From: Pleomorphomonas koreensis DSM 23070
Lineage (GTDB): Bacteria; Pseudomonadota; Alphaproteobacteria; Rhizobiales; Pleomorphomonadaceae
Length of the DNA stretch: 64,000 nt
Assembly (NCBI RefSeq): GCF_000425185.1
Contig: NZ_AULH01000020.1
Span: 30,210 to 94,209, forward strand
Direction: 5' to 3'
In this document: in pieces, positions 10,708 to 19,660 of the stretch
How the letters are laid out: each line of letters starts with the position of its first letter
How positions within the stretch are numbered: position 1 is the first letter of the stretch
The notes under the pieces: model-generated
What the model was told of the DNA's origin: nothing
The model's database searches: none
Seen by the model: only the letters and a program-made list of their open reading frames with translations
Program-made: the position numbers and the translations under genes

Positions 10708-11316
10708 ATGACCGACCGACTTCCGGAAGACCGGCTGCCGCCGGTGTCGGTCAAGGAGCGTCGCACCGTCTACGACGGCTGGCTGACGCTGGAGGTCGCC
10801 GTCCTCGAAACCACGGTGCACGGCGAGCGCCGGCTGGTCCGCCGCGAAGTGCACGACCATGGCGACGGCGCCGCGGTCCTCGCCTACGATCCCCACCGCC
10901 GCACGGCGGTGCTGGTGCGGCAGGTACGCGCCGCCGCGCTGCTCGCCGACGGCCGGGGCGTCACGCTGGAGGCGATCGCCGGCATCGTCGACGACGGCGA
11001 GGACGGCGAGACGACGGTGCGCCGCGAGGCCTGGGAGGAGGCCGGCGTCGTGGTCGGCAAGCTGGACTTTCTCGGCCGTTCCTATGTGTCGCCGGGCGCC
11101 CTCACCGAGCGGCTCTGGCTCTACCTCGGCGAGATCGACGCCGAGGCGGCGCGTGGCCAGGGCGGTGGCCTCGCCGACGAGAACGAGGAGATCGAGGTGG
11201 TGGAACTGCCGCTGTCGCTGCTGGCCGAGCTGGCCGACCGCGGCGAGCCGCTCGACCTCAAGACGCGGTTCCTGATCGAGGAACTGCGCCGCCGCCGGCC
11301 GGAGTTGTTTGCCTGA
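10708..11316 (+). CDS. Nudix hydrolase (NudK/ADP-ribose pyrophosphatase-like)
   Basis: The 202-residue protein has a complete Nudix box starting at GIVDDGE and ending REAWEEAGV, fitting G-x5-E-x7-REUxEExGU exactly. Nudix enzymes of this length and layout cleave nucleoside-diphosphate sugars such as ADP-ribose or GDP-mannose with Mg2+; the substrate cannot be read from sequence. I chose the ATG at 10708 because GAGGAG lies 6-11 nt upstream; the frame is open further 5' without homology. It is divergent from glmU and followed 53 bp later by a small nuclease-like gene on the same strand. Confidence 0.88.
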   Translation: MTDRLPEDRLPPVSVKERRTVYDGWLTLEVAVLETTVHGERRLVRREVHDHGDGAAVLAYDPHRRTAVLVRQVRAAALLADGRGVTLEAIAGIVDDGEDGETTVRREAWEEAGVVVGKLDFLGRSYVSPGALTERLWLYLGEIDAEAARGQGGGLADENEEIEVVELPLSLLAELADRGEPLDLKTRFLIEELRRRRPELFA

Positions 11317-11369
11317 GCGCGTCGCCCGGCGACATGCGGTGGCGGCGGAGAAGGACCGGGGACGAGAGC

Positions 11370-11861
11370 ATGACGGACCTGGAACACCTGTCGGCCAAGG
11401 AGCTGCTGCGGCTGCATGCGGGTATTCTCGACGAACTCAGGCGTCGCGAAGTCGTCCGCAGTTCGAACGGGCCTGCCGGAGACTATGCCGAACTGCTGTT
11501 CTCGCGGGCCTTCGGCTGGACGCTCGAAACCAATTCCTCGGCGGGTTATGACGCCGTCGACGACAGGCGCCTGCGCTACCAGATCAAGTGTCGGCGGGTG
11601 AGCGCGCGCAATCCGTCGCGCCAGCTCTCCGCCCTGCGAAATCTGCTGAACGACCCGTTCGACATTCTCGCGGCCGTCCTGCTGGATGAGAACTTCGATG
11701 TCTCCCGCGCCGCGCTGATCCCGATTTCGACGGTCATCGAGAAATCCGTCTACACCAGGCACGTCAACGCACACCGGTTCATGCTGCGGGATTCGGTCTG
11801 GGCGATCCCCGGCGTCGTCGACGTGACCGAAAAGGTCAGGCAGGCGCAATTGTCGCTCTGA
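11370..11861 (+). CDS. Small uncharacterised protein, possible PD-(D/E)XK-like nuclease fold
   Basis: I do not recognise a characterised family. The 163 residues begin with a helical segment (MTDLEHLSAKELLRLHAGIL). Then come GDYAELLFSRAFGWTL, SSAGYDAVDD and RYQIKCRR. An acidic helix, an acidic strand and a following QxK are the arrangement of PD-(D/E)XK nucleases, so a DNA-cleaving or decayed restriction-like fold is possible but unproven. It follows the Nudix gene on the same strand and ends 12 bp from the convergent xylose-type binding protein. The start has GAGAG upstream. Confidence 0.6.
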   Translation: MTDLEHLSAKELLRLHAGILDELRRREVVRSSNGPAGDYAELLFSRAFGWTLETNSSAGYDAVDDRRLRYQIKCRRVSARNPSRQLSALRNLLNDPFDILAAVLLDENFDVSRAALIPISTVIEKSVYTRHVNAHRFMLRDSVWAIPGVVDVTEKVRQAQLSL

Positions 11862-11873
11862 TGTTCGGCGATA

Positions 11874-12896
11874 TTAGGGACAGTCGGCGAGGCGGCCGGC
11901 CGGCACGTCGCGGCACAGGCGGCCAGCGTCGATCCAGCCGGCGGCCAGCGCCAGGCCGAGCGCGTCGGCGGTGATGGTGAAGGGCTGGAGATGCAGCTCG
12001 TAGGTGACGCCGCCGGCGTCGCCGGCCGGCAGGGCCACGCCGAGTTCGCGCGGCGCGCGGCCCTCGGCCAGCTTCAGCGCCACCTCGGCCGCCTTGCGGG
12101 CCAGCGCCGCGTGATCCTCCCAGATGGTGGCCGCCTGCTGGCCGCGGGCGATGCGGTTGAGCGTCTGCGGATCGCCGCCCTGGCCGACCACCGCCACCTT
12201 GCCGATCAGGCCGCGCGCCTCCAGCACCGAGATCGCCTCGCCGGCGCTGGCGTCGTCCGGCGTCAGCACGGCGTCGACGGCGTTGCGTGTGTCGTCGAGG
12301 ATGTTGCCGAAGGCGCGGCGGGCGTTGAGTGACAGCCCGCCCGGCGTATAGGCCTCGCCGGCGATGCGGATCAGCCCGGCGGTGATCGAGTCCCTCAGCA
12401 CGCCGTACTGGCCGGCGTAGAGGCGGGCGGTCTGCGGATCGTCGAAGTCGCCCTTCAGCAGCACCCAGTCGCCGCGCGGCCGCGCCGCGTAGAGGGCGAG
12501 CGCCTGCAGTCGGCCGACTTCCTTCTGGTCGAAGCCGACCGAGAACACGCCGTCGAGGCTGATCGGCCGGTCGTAGCCGATCACCGGGATGCCGACGGCC
12601 ACCGCCTCGCGGATCGCCGGCTCCAGCGCCCGCTGCTCGACAGCGGCCACCACCAGCGCGTCGACGTCGGCGGCGATCAGCCGTCGCACGTCGAGAATCT
12701 GCTTGGCGGCCGACAGCCGCGCGTCCGTTTCGACGACGGCGCCGGAAGCGGCGGCAACGCTGTCGCGGATGGTCTCCGAATCGGTCTTCCACTGGCGTGC
12801 CACGTCGCCCGGCCAACTGATGCCGACCAGCGGCGCCGCGTCGGCCGTCGTCTGGCAGCAGAGGAGAAGGGCGAGAACCGGAAGCGCTCTCCGCAT
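11874..12896 (-). CDS. Orphan xylose/aldose-type periplasmic binding protein (XylF-like)
   Basis: The 340-residue precursor has a signal peptide (MRRALPVLALLLCCQTTADA) and a type I periplasmic binding fold. VGISWPGDVARQWKTDSETI near residue 24, VGIPVIGYDRPIS near residue 100 and AVLTPDDASAGEAISVLEARG near residue 210 match XylF-like proteins. No permease or ATPase gene lies beside it, so it may feed the GguAB transporter at 3.6-6.4 kb or act as a sensor partner. It is divergent from a ROK regulator, a pairing typical of xylose control. The ATG at 12896 was chosen for the signal peptide; frames upstream lack homology. Confidence 0.85.
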   Translation of the reverse strand: MRRALPVLALLLCCQTTADAAPLVGISWPGDVARQWKTDSETIRDSVAAASGAVVETDARLSAAKQILDVRRLIAADVDALVVAAVEQRALEPAIREAVAVGIPVIGYDRPISLDGVFSVGFDQKEVGRLQALALYAARPRGDWVLLKGDFDDPQTARLYAGQYGVLRDSITAGLIRIAGEAYTPGGLSLNARRAFGNILDDTRNAVDAVLTPDDASAGEAISVLEARGLIGKVAVVGQGGDPQTLNRIARGQQAATIWEDHAALARKAAEVALKLAEGRAPRELGVALPAGDAGGVTYELHLQPFTITADALGLALAAGWIDAGRLCRDVPAGRLADCP

Positions 12897-13283
12897 GTCG
12901 AAGACGTCCCCCCGAAAGGCTTTTCCATGGGCGTGCGGACAATAGCCGCGAGACCGGGCGTTGTGAAGGCGAGCCGCCGGTGGCTCGACCCAATGATTAT
13001 ATTTGAAGTCCAAAAAAAGCATGGACCCGGCCGGAGGCCGTGTGTCAATATCGCGCCGACCAAAGGGACTCAGGGATTTCGGAACCGCGACCGCAGCTGC
13101 CGGCGCCGCCGTGCAGCGGATCTTGCTTGGCAAGGACGGAAAGCGGTGCCAGAGCCGTGGGGCGGGAGGCCCGCCGGCACTGGGGCAGGGGAGCCAGGCA
13201 ATCGCCGTCGGGCGGTTGCCTCGGAGAAGAGGGCGGGGGAAGCCGGCGGACAGCCGTCCGGCACCGGGAGGATAGTCGTCATC
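12897..13283. promoter_or_regulatory. Divergent promoter region of XylF-like gene and ROK regulator
   Basis: These 387 bp hold no gene. An AT-rich patch at 12990-13020, containing TGATTATATTTG and a run of seven A, stands out from the GC-rich surroundings and is the most likely place for promoter or operator sites. No clean palindrome was found. Confidence 0.45.
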
Positions 13284-14573
13284 ATGACCGTGCGTGGAGA
13301 TGGATCGCGGCGCGCCCCGACAGGCAAGGCCGACAGCGATCACGTCCGGCGACAGAACCGCTCGCTGGTGCTGTCGGCGCTGCGCCGCCGCGAGCCGATC
13401 GCCCGCGTCGACCTCGGCGCCGAGACGCGCCTGTCGCCGGCCACCATCACCGCCATCACCGCCGACCTGATCGCCGAGGGGCTGGTGGAGGCGCGCGACG
13501 ACGAGGCCGAGGGCGGCGAGGCGCAGGCCGAGCCGGTGCGGCGCGGCCGGCCGCGCGTCATGCTGCGGCTCGATCCGACGGCCGGCTACGTACTGGCGGT
13601 GAAGATCTCGCGCGACAGCATCGTGCTGCAGCTCGCCGATTTCGACGGCCGCATCATCGACCGGCAGGAGCCGGTGGTATCGACCTATGAGGAGACGCGC
13701 GACAGCTTCCCGCACAAGCTCGCCGAGCTGATCGGCCGCATCGTCGCCGACAACGGCATCGACTTCCGCCAGGTGGCCGAGATCGCCATCGGCGCGCAGG
13801 GCTTCGTCGACACCAACACCGGCTCGGTGATGTGGTCGCCGGCCTTCCGCGCCCGCGACATGCGCCTCGTCGAGCCGCTCCGGGCGCTGACGGGCCGCAC
13901 CTGCATTCTCTCCAACGACGCCAACATGATCGCCCAGGCCCTGCACGAGGCCAACCCGGACGTCTACAACGGCACCTTCGCGGTGATCTTCGTCGACCAG
14001 GGCGTCGGCGCCGGCCTGTTCGTCGGCGACCGGCTGCACCACGGCGCCGCCGGCTCGGCCGCCGAGTTCGGGCACATGAACCACCTGCCGGGCGGCGCCC
14101 TCTGCCAGTGCGGCCGGCGCGGCTGCCTCGAAGCCTACATCGCCGACTACGCCATCCACCGCCAGGCGCTCGGCCTGCCGGAGGATGCGCCGCCGCTCAG
14201 CGTGCGGCCGACGCAAGGGGAGCTGATCGCCCACGAGGCGGCCGCCTATGCCGGCGACGAGGCCATGCAGGCGATCTACCGGCGGGCCGGCGAGACGCTC
14301 GGCTACGGCCTCGCCCGGCTGATGGCGCTGATCAATCCCAGCCGCATCGTGCTGACCGGCGGCTCGGTGCGCGCCTACCCGCTGTTCGAGGCGGGGATGA
14401 AGACGGCGATCGAGGCGGCGCTGGTCGAGGACCTCAGCCGCTCGACGGTGATCGAGACGCTGCCCTGGCAGACCGACATGATCATGACCGGCCTCGTCTC
14501 CTACATGCTGACCCGGCTCGACCGCGAGGTGTTCTCCAACCCGGCCGAGGCGCGGCGCTTCCGCATCGCCTGA
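13284..14573 (+). CDS. ROK-family transcriptional regulator (XylR/NagC-like)
   Basis: The 429-residue protein has an N-terminal helix-turn-helix (about residues 20-70, NRSLVLSALRRREPIARVDL then LSPATITAITADLIAEGLVE) followed by a ROK sugar-kinase-like domain. The zinc motif CQCGRRGCLE is intact near residue 275, preceded by the characteristic GHMNHLPGG. Regulators of this type bind a sugar and release their operator. It is divergent from the orphan XylF-like gene, so xylose or a related aldose is the likely ligand. The ATG at 13284 has GGGAGGAT upstream. It converges on the RND pump gene. Confidence 0.9.
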   Translation: MTVRGDGSRRAPTGKADSDHVRRQNRSLVLSALRRREPIARVDLGAETRLSPATITAITADLIAEGLVEARDDEAEGGEAQAEPVRRGRPRVMLRLDPTAGYVLAVKISRDSIVLQLADFDGRIIDRQEPVVSTYEETRDSFPHKLAELIGRIVADNGIDFRQVAEIAIGAQGFVDTNTGSVMWSPAFRARDMRLVEPLRALTGRTCILSNDANMIAQALHEANPDVYNGTFAVIFVDQGVGAGLFVGDRLHHGAAGSAAEFGHMNHLPGGALCQCGRRGCLEAYIADYAIHRQALGLPEDAPPLSVRPTQGELIAHEAAAYAGDEAMQAIYRRAGETLGYGLARLMALINPSRIVLTGGSVRAYPLFEAGMKTAIEAALVEDLSRSTVIETLPWQTDMIMTGLVSYMLTRLDREVFSNPAEARRFRIA

Positions 14574-14622
14574 GTCATATCGCCTGAATCATCTCGCCTG
14601 AATCATCTCGCCTGAGTCATTC
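14567..14622. repeat. Four tandem 14-bp repeats across two convergent gene ends
   Basis: Four copies start at 14567, 14581, 14595 and 14609, variants of CGCCTGARTCATHT. The first copy contains the ROK stop (TGA) and the last contains the RND pump stop on the other strand (TCA read as TGA). Each unit carries a stop codon motif on both strands. Confidence 0.85.
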
Positions 14623-17600
14623 GGCGGCGAGTTTCGGCTCCGGCTCCGGCCGCGCCGGCTGCTCGTCCTCGGTGAGGCCCATGGCCTCGGCGGCCGAGAG
14701 TTCGCCCGACAAGAGCCGCTCGACGTGGCCGCGCGGCTTGGCGAAGCCGGCCAGCGTCAGGTAGGCGACCGGCGTCAGGAACAGCGTGAAGATCGTCGCA
14801 AAGCCGAGGCCGCCGACCAGCACCCAGCCGAGGGCGATGCGCGCCTCGGCGCCGGCGCCGAAGGCCAGCACCAGCGGCACGGCGCCGACGATGGTGGCGA
14901 TCATGGTCATCACCACCGGTCTCAGGCGGATGCGGGCGGCGGTGCCGATCGCCTCGCGGACGCTCTTGCCCTCGTCGCGGAGCTGGTTGGCGAATTCGAC
15001 GATCAGGATGCCGTTCTTGGCCATGATGCCGACCACCATCACGAGGCCGATCTGGCTGTAGATGTTGAGCGTGCCGCCGGTGAAGCGGATGGCGAACACC
15101 GCGGCGGCGAGGCCGAAGGGCACGGTGGCGATGATGATCAGCGCGGCGACGAAGCTCTCGAACTGGGCGGCGAGCACCAGGAGCACCACGATCAGCGCGA
15201 AGCCGAAGGTGGTGGTGAGGCCGGCCGACGTCTGGGCCAGCGCCGCCGCCTCGCCGGTCTGCTTGATGCCGTAGCCGGCCGGCAGCACCGAGGCCGCCAC
15301 CTCGTCGGCCACCGCCATCGCCTGGCGGAGCGCCACGCCGGGGGCGGGATCGACGGAGATCGGCACCGCCCGCTGCTGGCCGTCGCGGGAGAGGCCCGGC
15401 GCCGTCGAGCCCTCGACCAGCGTGGCGATGGCGCTCATCGGCACCATCCGCTTGTCGGCGGTTCTGAGGAAGACGTTGCCGAGGTCGGTGGGATCGTCGA
15501 TCGGGTTGGCGGTGGAGACCAGCTTGACCGGGATGATGCGGTCGCCGACCGACACGTCGACCACCTCGCGGCCGTCGAGCACGGCTTGCAGCGCCTGGGC
15601 GAGGCCGGCGACGGGGATGCCGAGGTCCTGCGCCCGGTCGCGGTCGATGCGCACGGCGAGCTGCGGCTGCGTCGGCTGGTAGTCGAGCGTGGCGCCGCGC
15701 ACTTCCGGCCGGGCCTCCAGCGCCTTGATGAAGGCGTCGCCGACCTTGGACAGGCCGTCGAAGTCGGGGCCGACCAGCGACAGCCTGAGGCCCTGGCCGC
15801 CGCCGCGGATGCCGAGCGAGTTGGAGCTGAAGACGCGGGCCTGGATGGCCGGGATGGCGGCGAGCTTGCCGTTGATCTCGGCGGCGATCTCCGCCTGGCC
15901 GCGGCTGCGCTTCTCCCAGGGGGCGAGCGTCACCATCATGAAGCCGGAGTTGGTGTCGCCGCGGCCGGCGATGGCGAAGCTGGCCGTCGCCTCGCCGCTG
16001 TCGAGATAGGGCTGGACCACGGCGGCCACCTTATCCATCTGCCGGCCCATGGCGTCGATGGAAATGCCGGACGGCGCGCTGATCGACAGCGTCACCGAGC
16101 CGCGATCCTCGCGCGGCGTCAGCTCGCTCGGCAGGCCCTGGAAGACGATCCAGGCGACGGCGCCGAAGGCGACCGACAGGAGGGCGACGATCAGCGGCGC
16201 GGCCAGCGCCGCATCGAGCAGGCGGCCGTAGAGCGCGGCGAGCGGCCGGCCGGCGGCGCCGAGCAGGCGCGGCATGATCGCCCGCTTCTGCGCCTCCTCG
16301 GCCGGCAGGATGGTGGCGGCCAGCATCGGCGCGAAGGTCAGGGCGGTGAAGCCGGAGATGGTGACGGCGATGGCCAGCACGAAGCCGAATTCGCGGAACA
16401 GGCTGCCGGCGGTGCCGGGCAGGAAGGAGATCGGCACGAACACGGCGGCCAGCGTCGCCGTGGTGGCCAGCACGGCGAAGAACACTTCCTCGGTGCCGAG
16501 CACCGCCGCCGCCCGCGCCTTCATGCCCATGTGGCGGCGGCGGACGATGTTTTCGAGCACGACGATGGCGTCGTCGACCACGAGGCCGGTGGCCAGCACC
16601 AGGGCGAGCAGGGTGACGATGTTGATCGAGAAGCCGGCCAGCCACATGGCGGCCAGCGTGCCGATCAGCGACACCGGGATGGTGATGGCCGGGATCAGCG
16701 TCGCCCGCCAGTTGGCGAGGAACAGGTAGATGACGGCGATGACGATCACCACGCCGAGCCCCAGCGCCAGGATCACCTCGTGCAGGGCGCCGTTGATGAA
16801 GCGCGCCTCGTCGGAGGTGACCGCCAGCGTGACGCCGTCCGGCAGCGTCGGCTTCAGGCTCTCGACGACGCGGGCGACGTCGTTGGAGATCTGGATCGAG
16901 TTGGAGCGGGCGGCGCGGACGATGCCCATGCCGATGCCGGCCTTGCCGTTGATCTTGAGCTGCGAGGTGCCGGTGTCCGGGGCGAGCGTCACCGTCGCCA
17001 CGTCGCCGAGCCGCGTCCGGGCGTCGACCAGCAGGTTGGCCATGCCGGCGGCGTCGGTGATGCGGGCGTCGGCACGCACCACGAGGCTGAGGTCGCGGCT
17101 GGCCAGCGAGCCGGCCGGGCTGTCCATCGACACGGTGGCCAGCGTCGACGTGAGGTCGGCGACGGTGAGGCCGCGGGCGGCCAGTGCCGTCTGGTCGATG
17201 TCGACGCGGAACACCGGCTCCTGGTCGCCGAACACCTGCACGTCGGCGACGCCGTCGACGGCGGCCAGCGCGTCGGCGATGTGGTCGTTGACCAGGCTGG
17301 TGAGGTCTTCGAGCGACACCCGGTCGGAGGTGACGGCCAGGCGGATGATGGCGTCGCCGTCGGCGTCGGCCTTGACGATCTGCGGCTCGTCGATGCCGTC
17401 CGGCAACTGGTTGCGGATGCGGCTCACCGCGTCGCGGGTGTCGTTGGCGGCGACGTTGAGGTCGGTGGTCTCGGAGAATTCGATGGTGACGCGCGCCCGG
17501 CCGAAGCTCGACCGGCCGGAGATCGAGGTGACGCCGGCGACGCGCGCCACCGCCGATTCGACGCGGGCGGTGACGTCGGTGTCGATGGTCTCCGGCGCGG

Positions 17601-17775
17601 CGCCGGTATAGCCGACGCTGACGGTGACCACCGGGCGGTCGACGTCCGGCAGTTCGCGCACCTCGACGTCGCGATAGGCGGCGAGGCCGGCGACGATGAC
17701 CAGCGCGTTGACCACCAGCGCCAGCACCGGCCGGCGGACGAACAGGGCGGTGAGGGCGTGGCTGCGGCCGCTCAT
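14617..17775 (-). CDS. RND-family efflux pump, inner-membrane subunit (AcrB/MexF-like)
   Basis: The 1052-residue protein is a full-length HAE-type RND transporter: one N-terminal membrane helix, two large periplasmic loops (about residues 40-340 and 560-870) and two bundles of membrane helices. The segment TGLVVDDAIVVLENIVRR near residue 405 holds the paired aspartates for proton relay. It exports drugs, detergents or other amphiphiles; substrate unknown. Its ATG overlaps the stop of the adaptor gene (ATGA), so the two are translationally coupled. No TolC-type outer-membrane gene is in the window. The C-terminal tail is rich in Glu and Pro. Confidence 0.93.
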   Translation of the reverse strand: MSGRSHALTALFVRRPVLALVVNALVIVAGLAAYRDVEVRELPDVDRPVVTVSVGYTGAAPETIDTDVTARVESAVARVAGVTSISGRSSFGRARVTIEFSETTDLNVAANDTRDAVSRIRNQLPDGIDEPQIVKADADGDAIIRLAVTSDRVSLEDLTSLVNDHIADALAAVDGVADVQVFGDQEPVFRVDIDQTALAARGLTVADLTSTLATVSMDSPAGSLASRDLSLVVRADARITDAAGMANLLVDARTRLGDVATVTLAPDTGTSQLKINGKAGIGMGIVRAARSNSIQISNDVARVVESLKPTLPDGVTLAVTSDEARFINGALHEVILALGLGVVIVIAVIYLFLANWRATLIPAITIPVSLIGTLAAMWLAGFSINIVTLLALVLATGLVVDDAIVVLENIVRRRHMGMKARAAAVLGTEEVFFAVLATTATLAAVFVPISFLPGTAGSLFREFGFVLAIAVTISGFTALTFAPMLAATILPAEEAQKRAIMPRLLGAAGRPLAALYGRLLDAALAAPLIVALLSVAFGAVAWIVFQGLPSELTPREDRGSVTLSISAPSGISIDAMGRQMDKVAAVVQPYLDSGEATASFAIAGRGDTNSGFMMVTLAPWEKRSRGQAEIAAEINGKLAAIPAIQARVFSSNSLGIRGGGQGLRLSLVGPDFDGLSKVGDAFIKALEARPEVRGATLDYQPTQPQLAVRIDRDRAQDLGIPVAGLAQALQAVLDGREVVDVSVGDRIIPVKLVSTANPIDDPTDLGNVFLRTADKRMVPMSAIATLVEGSTAPGLSRDGQQRAVPISVDPAPGVALRQAMAVADEVAASVLPAGYGIKQTGEAAALAQTSAGLTTTFGFALIVVLLVLAAQFESFVAALIIIATVPFGLAAAVFAIRFTGGTLNIYSQIGLVMVVGIMAKNGILIVEFANQLRDEGKSVREAIGTAARIRLRPVVMTMIATIVGAVPLVLAFGAGAEARIALGWVLVGGLGFATIFTLFLTPVAYLTLAGFAKPRGHVERLLSGELSAAEAMGLTEDEQPARPEPEPKLAAE

Positions 17776-18995
17776 GGCTTCTGGCCCTCGGCGTTGCCGG
17801 CGATCCGCTCCGGCTTGTCGGCGGTCCTGACGGGCGCGCCGGCCCGCACCGCCTGCACGCCCTCGACCACCACCAGGTCGCCGGCGGAGAGATCGCCGCT
17901 GACCAGCACGGTCTCGGCGTTGCGCTCGACGATGCCGACGCCGACCCGCCTCGCCTTGCCGTCGTCGACGGCCCAGACATAGGCGCCGTCGCGGTCCCAT
18001 TGCACCGACGGCGCCGGCACGGCCGTTTCAGTGACGCCGGGAAAGCGGACGGTGACGGCAAACGACATGCCGGGCCTCAGCACGTCGTCGGGGTTGGCGA
18101 CGGTCGCCTGCGCCACCAGCGTGCGGCTGTCGGCCTCGATGCGGCTGCCGACGGCGGTGACCTTGCCGGCAAAGCTCCTGCCCGGCTGCGACGGCGTTGC
18201 CACCTCGATCGCCTGTCCCACGGCGAGGCGGGCGGCGAAGGCCTCGGGCACGCGGAACTCCACCTTGATCTCCGAGCGGTCGTCGAGGGTGACAAGCTCC
18301 GTGGCGTTCGACACCATGTCGCCGACCTCGACCGACGTCAGGCCGACCACGCCGGAAAACGGCGCGGCGATGGTGCGGCGGCTGAGGGCGAGTTCGGCCT
18401 CCTGGAGCGCGAGGCGGGCCTTCGACAGCTCGAAGCGGGCGGTGTCGCGCTCGGCGGCGGAAATGGCTTTGGTCTCGGCCAGCCGGTCGTTGCGCGTCGC
18501 CCGCGCGTCGGCGTCGTCGAGGGCGATCTTCGCCTGCTCCACGGCGATCTTCTCGCTGTCGTCGTCGAGGCGGACCAGCGTGGCGCCGGCTTCGACGCGC
18601 TCGCCCGGCGTGAAGGCGATCTCCGTCACCATGCCGGTGGCGCGCGGGAAGATGGCGACGGTGCGCGCCGCCTCGGCGGTGCCGATGGCGCTGACGCGGT
18701 CGGCGGTCTCGGCCATCACCACCGGCGCGGTGACGACCAGCGCCGCCCGGTTGCCGGAGGAGCCGCCGCCCGGCGGCCCGCCGGCCTGATTTCCGCCGTT
18801 GCGGTGGCCGGTGGCGGCCGGCGGAGTCGCGGCGGCCGCGCTGTCGGTGGCGAGGAATGCCCACTTGGGCAGCAGCGCTTCCGGAACGCCGGCGGCGGCG
18901 AGGCGCGGCCGTGCCCCCGGATCGACGGCGCCCCAGATGGCGACGCCGGCGAGGGCCAGCAGCAGGGCAAGCGCCAGTTGTTTCCAGAAGGCCAT
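17772..18995 (-). CDS. RND efflux periplasmic adaptor subunit (AcrA/MexE-like)
   Basis: This membrane-fusion protein of 407 residues links the RND pump to an outer-membrane channel. An N-terminal hydrophobic stretch (LALALLLALAGVAIWGAV) anchors or exports it, and a Gly/Pro-rich linker runs to about residue 80. Next is a lipoyl half-motif (ATGMVTEIAFTPGERVEAGA), a helical hairpin around residues 145-195, and the second half-motif IAAPFSGVVGLTSVEVGD. Beta-barrel and membrane-proximal parts complete it. It is first in a two-gene operon with the pump. Direct repeats lie at 19065-19084 upstream. Confidence 0.92.
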   Translation of the reverse strand: MAFWKQLALALLLALAGVAIWGAVDPGARPRLAAAGVPEALLPKWAFLATDSAAAATPPAATGHRNGGNQAGGPPGGGSSGNRAALVVTAPVVMAETADRVSAIGTAEAARTVAIFPRATGMVTEIAFTPGERVEAGATLVRLDDDSEKIAVEQAKIALDDADARATRNDRLAETKAISAAERDTARFELSKARLALQEAELALSRRTIAAPFSGVVGLTSVEVGDMVSNATELVTLDDRSEIKVEFRVPEAFAARLAVGQAIEVATPSQPGRSFAGKVTAVGSRIEADSRTLVAQATVANPDDVLRPGMSFAVTVRFPGVTETAVPAPSVQWDRDGAYVWAVDDGKARRVGVGIVERNAETVLVSGDLSAGDLVVVEGVQAVRAGAPVRTADKPERIAGNAEGQKP

Positions 18996-19064
18996 GAGTC
19001 CGGGCTCCGTTCGGCAATGCAGCCTCAGGGATAATCCGGAAAACTAGGGACACGAAAGCGGCGA

Positions 19065-19084
19065 AAGTGTACGCAAGTGTATCA
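19065..19084. repeat. Two abutting 10-bp direct repeats upstream of the efflux operon
   Basis: AAGTGTACGC is followed directly by AAGTGTATCA, 70-90 bp before the adaptor start codon. The second copy also overlaps GTGT-ATC-ACAC. Spacing of one helical turn suits cooperative binding of a regulator, but no regulator gene is adjacent. Confidence 0.3.
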
Positions 19085-19108
19085 CACCAAAGTCTATGTC
19101 GGGGAGAA

Positions 19109-19657
19109 TCACTCCGTGGCCCGGCGCCTCAGCCAGGGGCGCGTGCCGGCCGGCGGCTCGGGCACGGCGCCCGGCTGGTAGTGAAGGTCGGGCGAGGGGT
19201 CGCGGCCCTCGGCGAGATAGCGGCGGGTCGTCGGGTGGCTGACCTCGAAGGCGGTGAAGCCGACGCGCCGCATCAAGGCTATCTCGTCGATCAGCACGTC
19301 GCCGACGGCGCGGATCTCGCCCGAGAACCCGGCGCGGACGAGGCGGGCGGCATGGCTGAAGCCGCGGCCGTCGGCATATTTCGGGAAGTCGACGGCGATG
19401 ACGGCGAGGCGACTGATGAGCGGCGCCACGTCCTCGAAGCGGTCGGCCGGCGCGTAGAGGAGGCCGAGCCGGCGGTTGCCGGGGCCGTTGCCGTCGCCAT
19501 TGTCCTCAAGCGTCGCGCGGAGCGCGGCGAGCGGCAGGATCAGCCCGTCGCCGCCGCCGTCCGTCTCGAGAATCGCGAAATCGTTGGGCTCGAAGCGGCC
19601 GTTGCGGAACACGTCGGGCGTCGAGGCGCGGAGGGGGGCGGGCGATGGCGCGGCCAT
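19109..19657 (-). CDS. DUF934 family protein of the sulfite-reduction operon
   Basis: The 182-residue protein matches the conserved companion of alphaproteobacterial sulfite reductase operons annotated as DUF934. Landmarks are VFRNGRFEPNDF near the start, the central VIAVDFPKYADGRGFSHAA and RAVGDVLIDEIALMRRVGF, and FEVSHPTTRRYLAEGRDP near the end. Its role is unknown; an accessory function for sulfite or siroheme enzymes is assumed from synteny. It begins 3 bp after the cysH stop and is last in the DUF2849-cysI-cysH-DUF934 operon. Confidence 0.88.
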   Translation of the reverse strand: MAAPSPAPLRASTPDVFRNGRFEPNDFAILETDGGGDGLILPLAALRATLEDNGDGNGPGNRRLGLLYAPADRFEDVAPLISRLAVIAVDFPKYADGRGFSHAARLVRAGFSGEIRAVGDVLIDEIALMRRVGFTAFEVSHPTTRRYLAEGRDPSPDLHYQPGAVPEPPAGTRPWLRRRATE

Positions 19658-19660
19658 GGG

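Noticed and set aside
11874..14234. Minus-strand frame of 786 codons covering the XylF-like gene and the ROK gene
   Set aside because: Only the part from 12896 down has a signal peptide and binding-protein fold; the rest is antisense to the ROK regulator.
14725..17982. Open frame of 1085 codons on the plus strand opposite the RND pump gene
   Set aside because: It is antisense to a clear RND transporter, and its translation is dominated by D, G, H, A and R as expected from a GC-rich complement. No family features.
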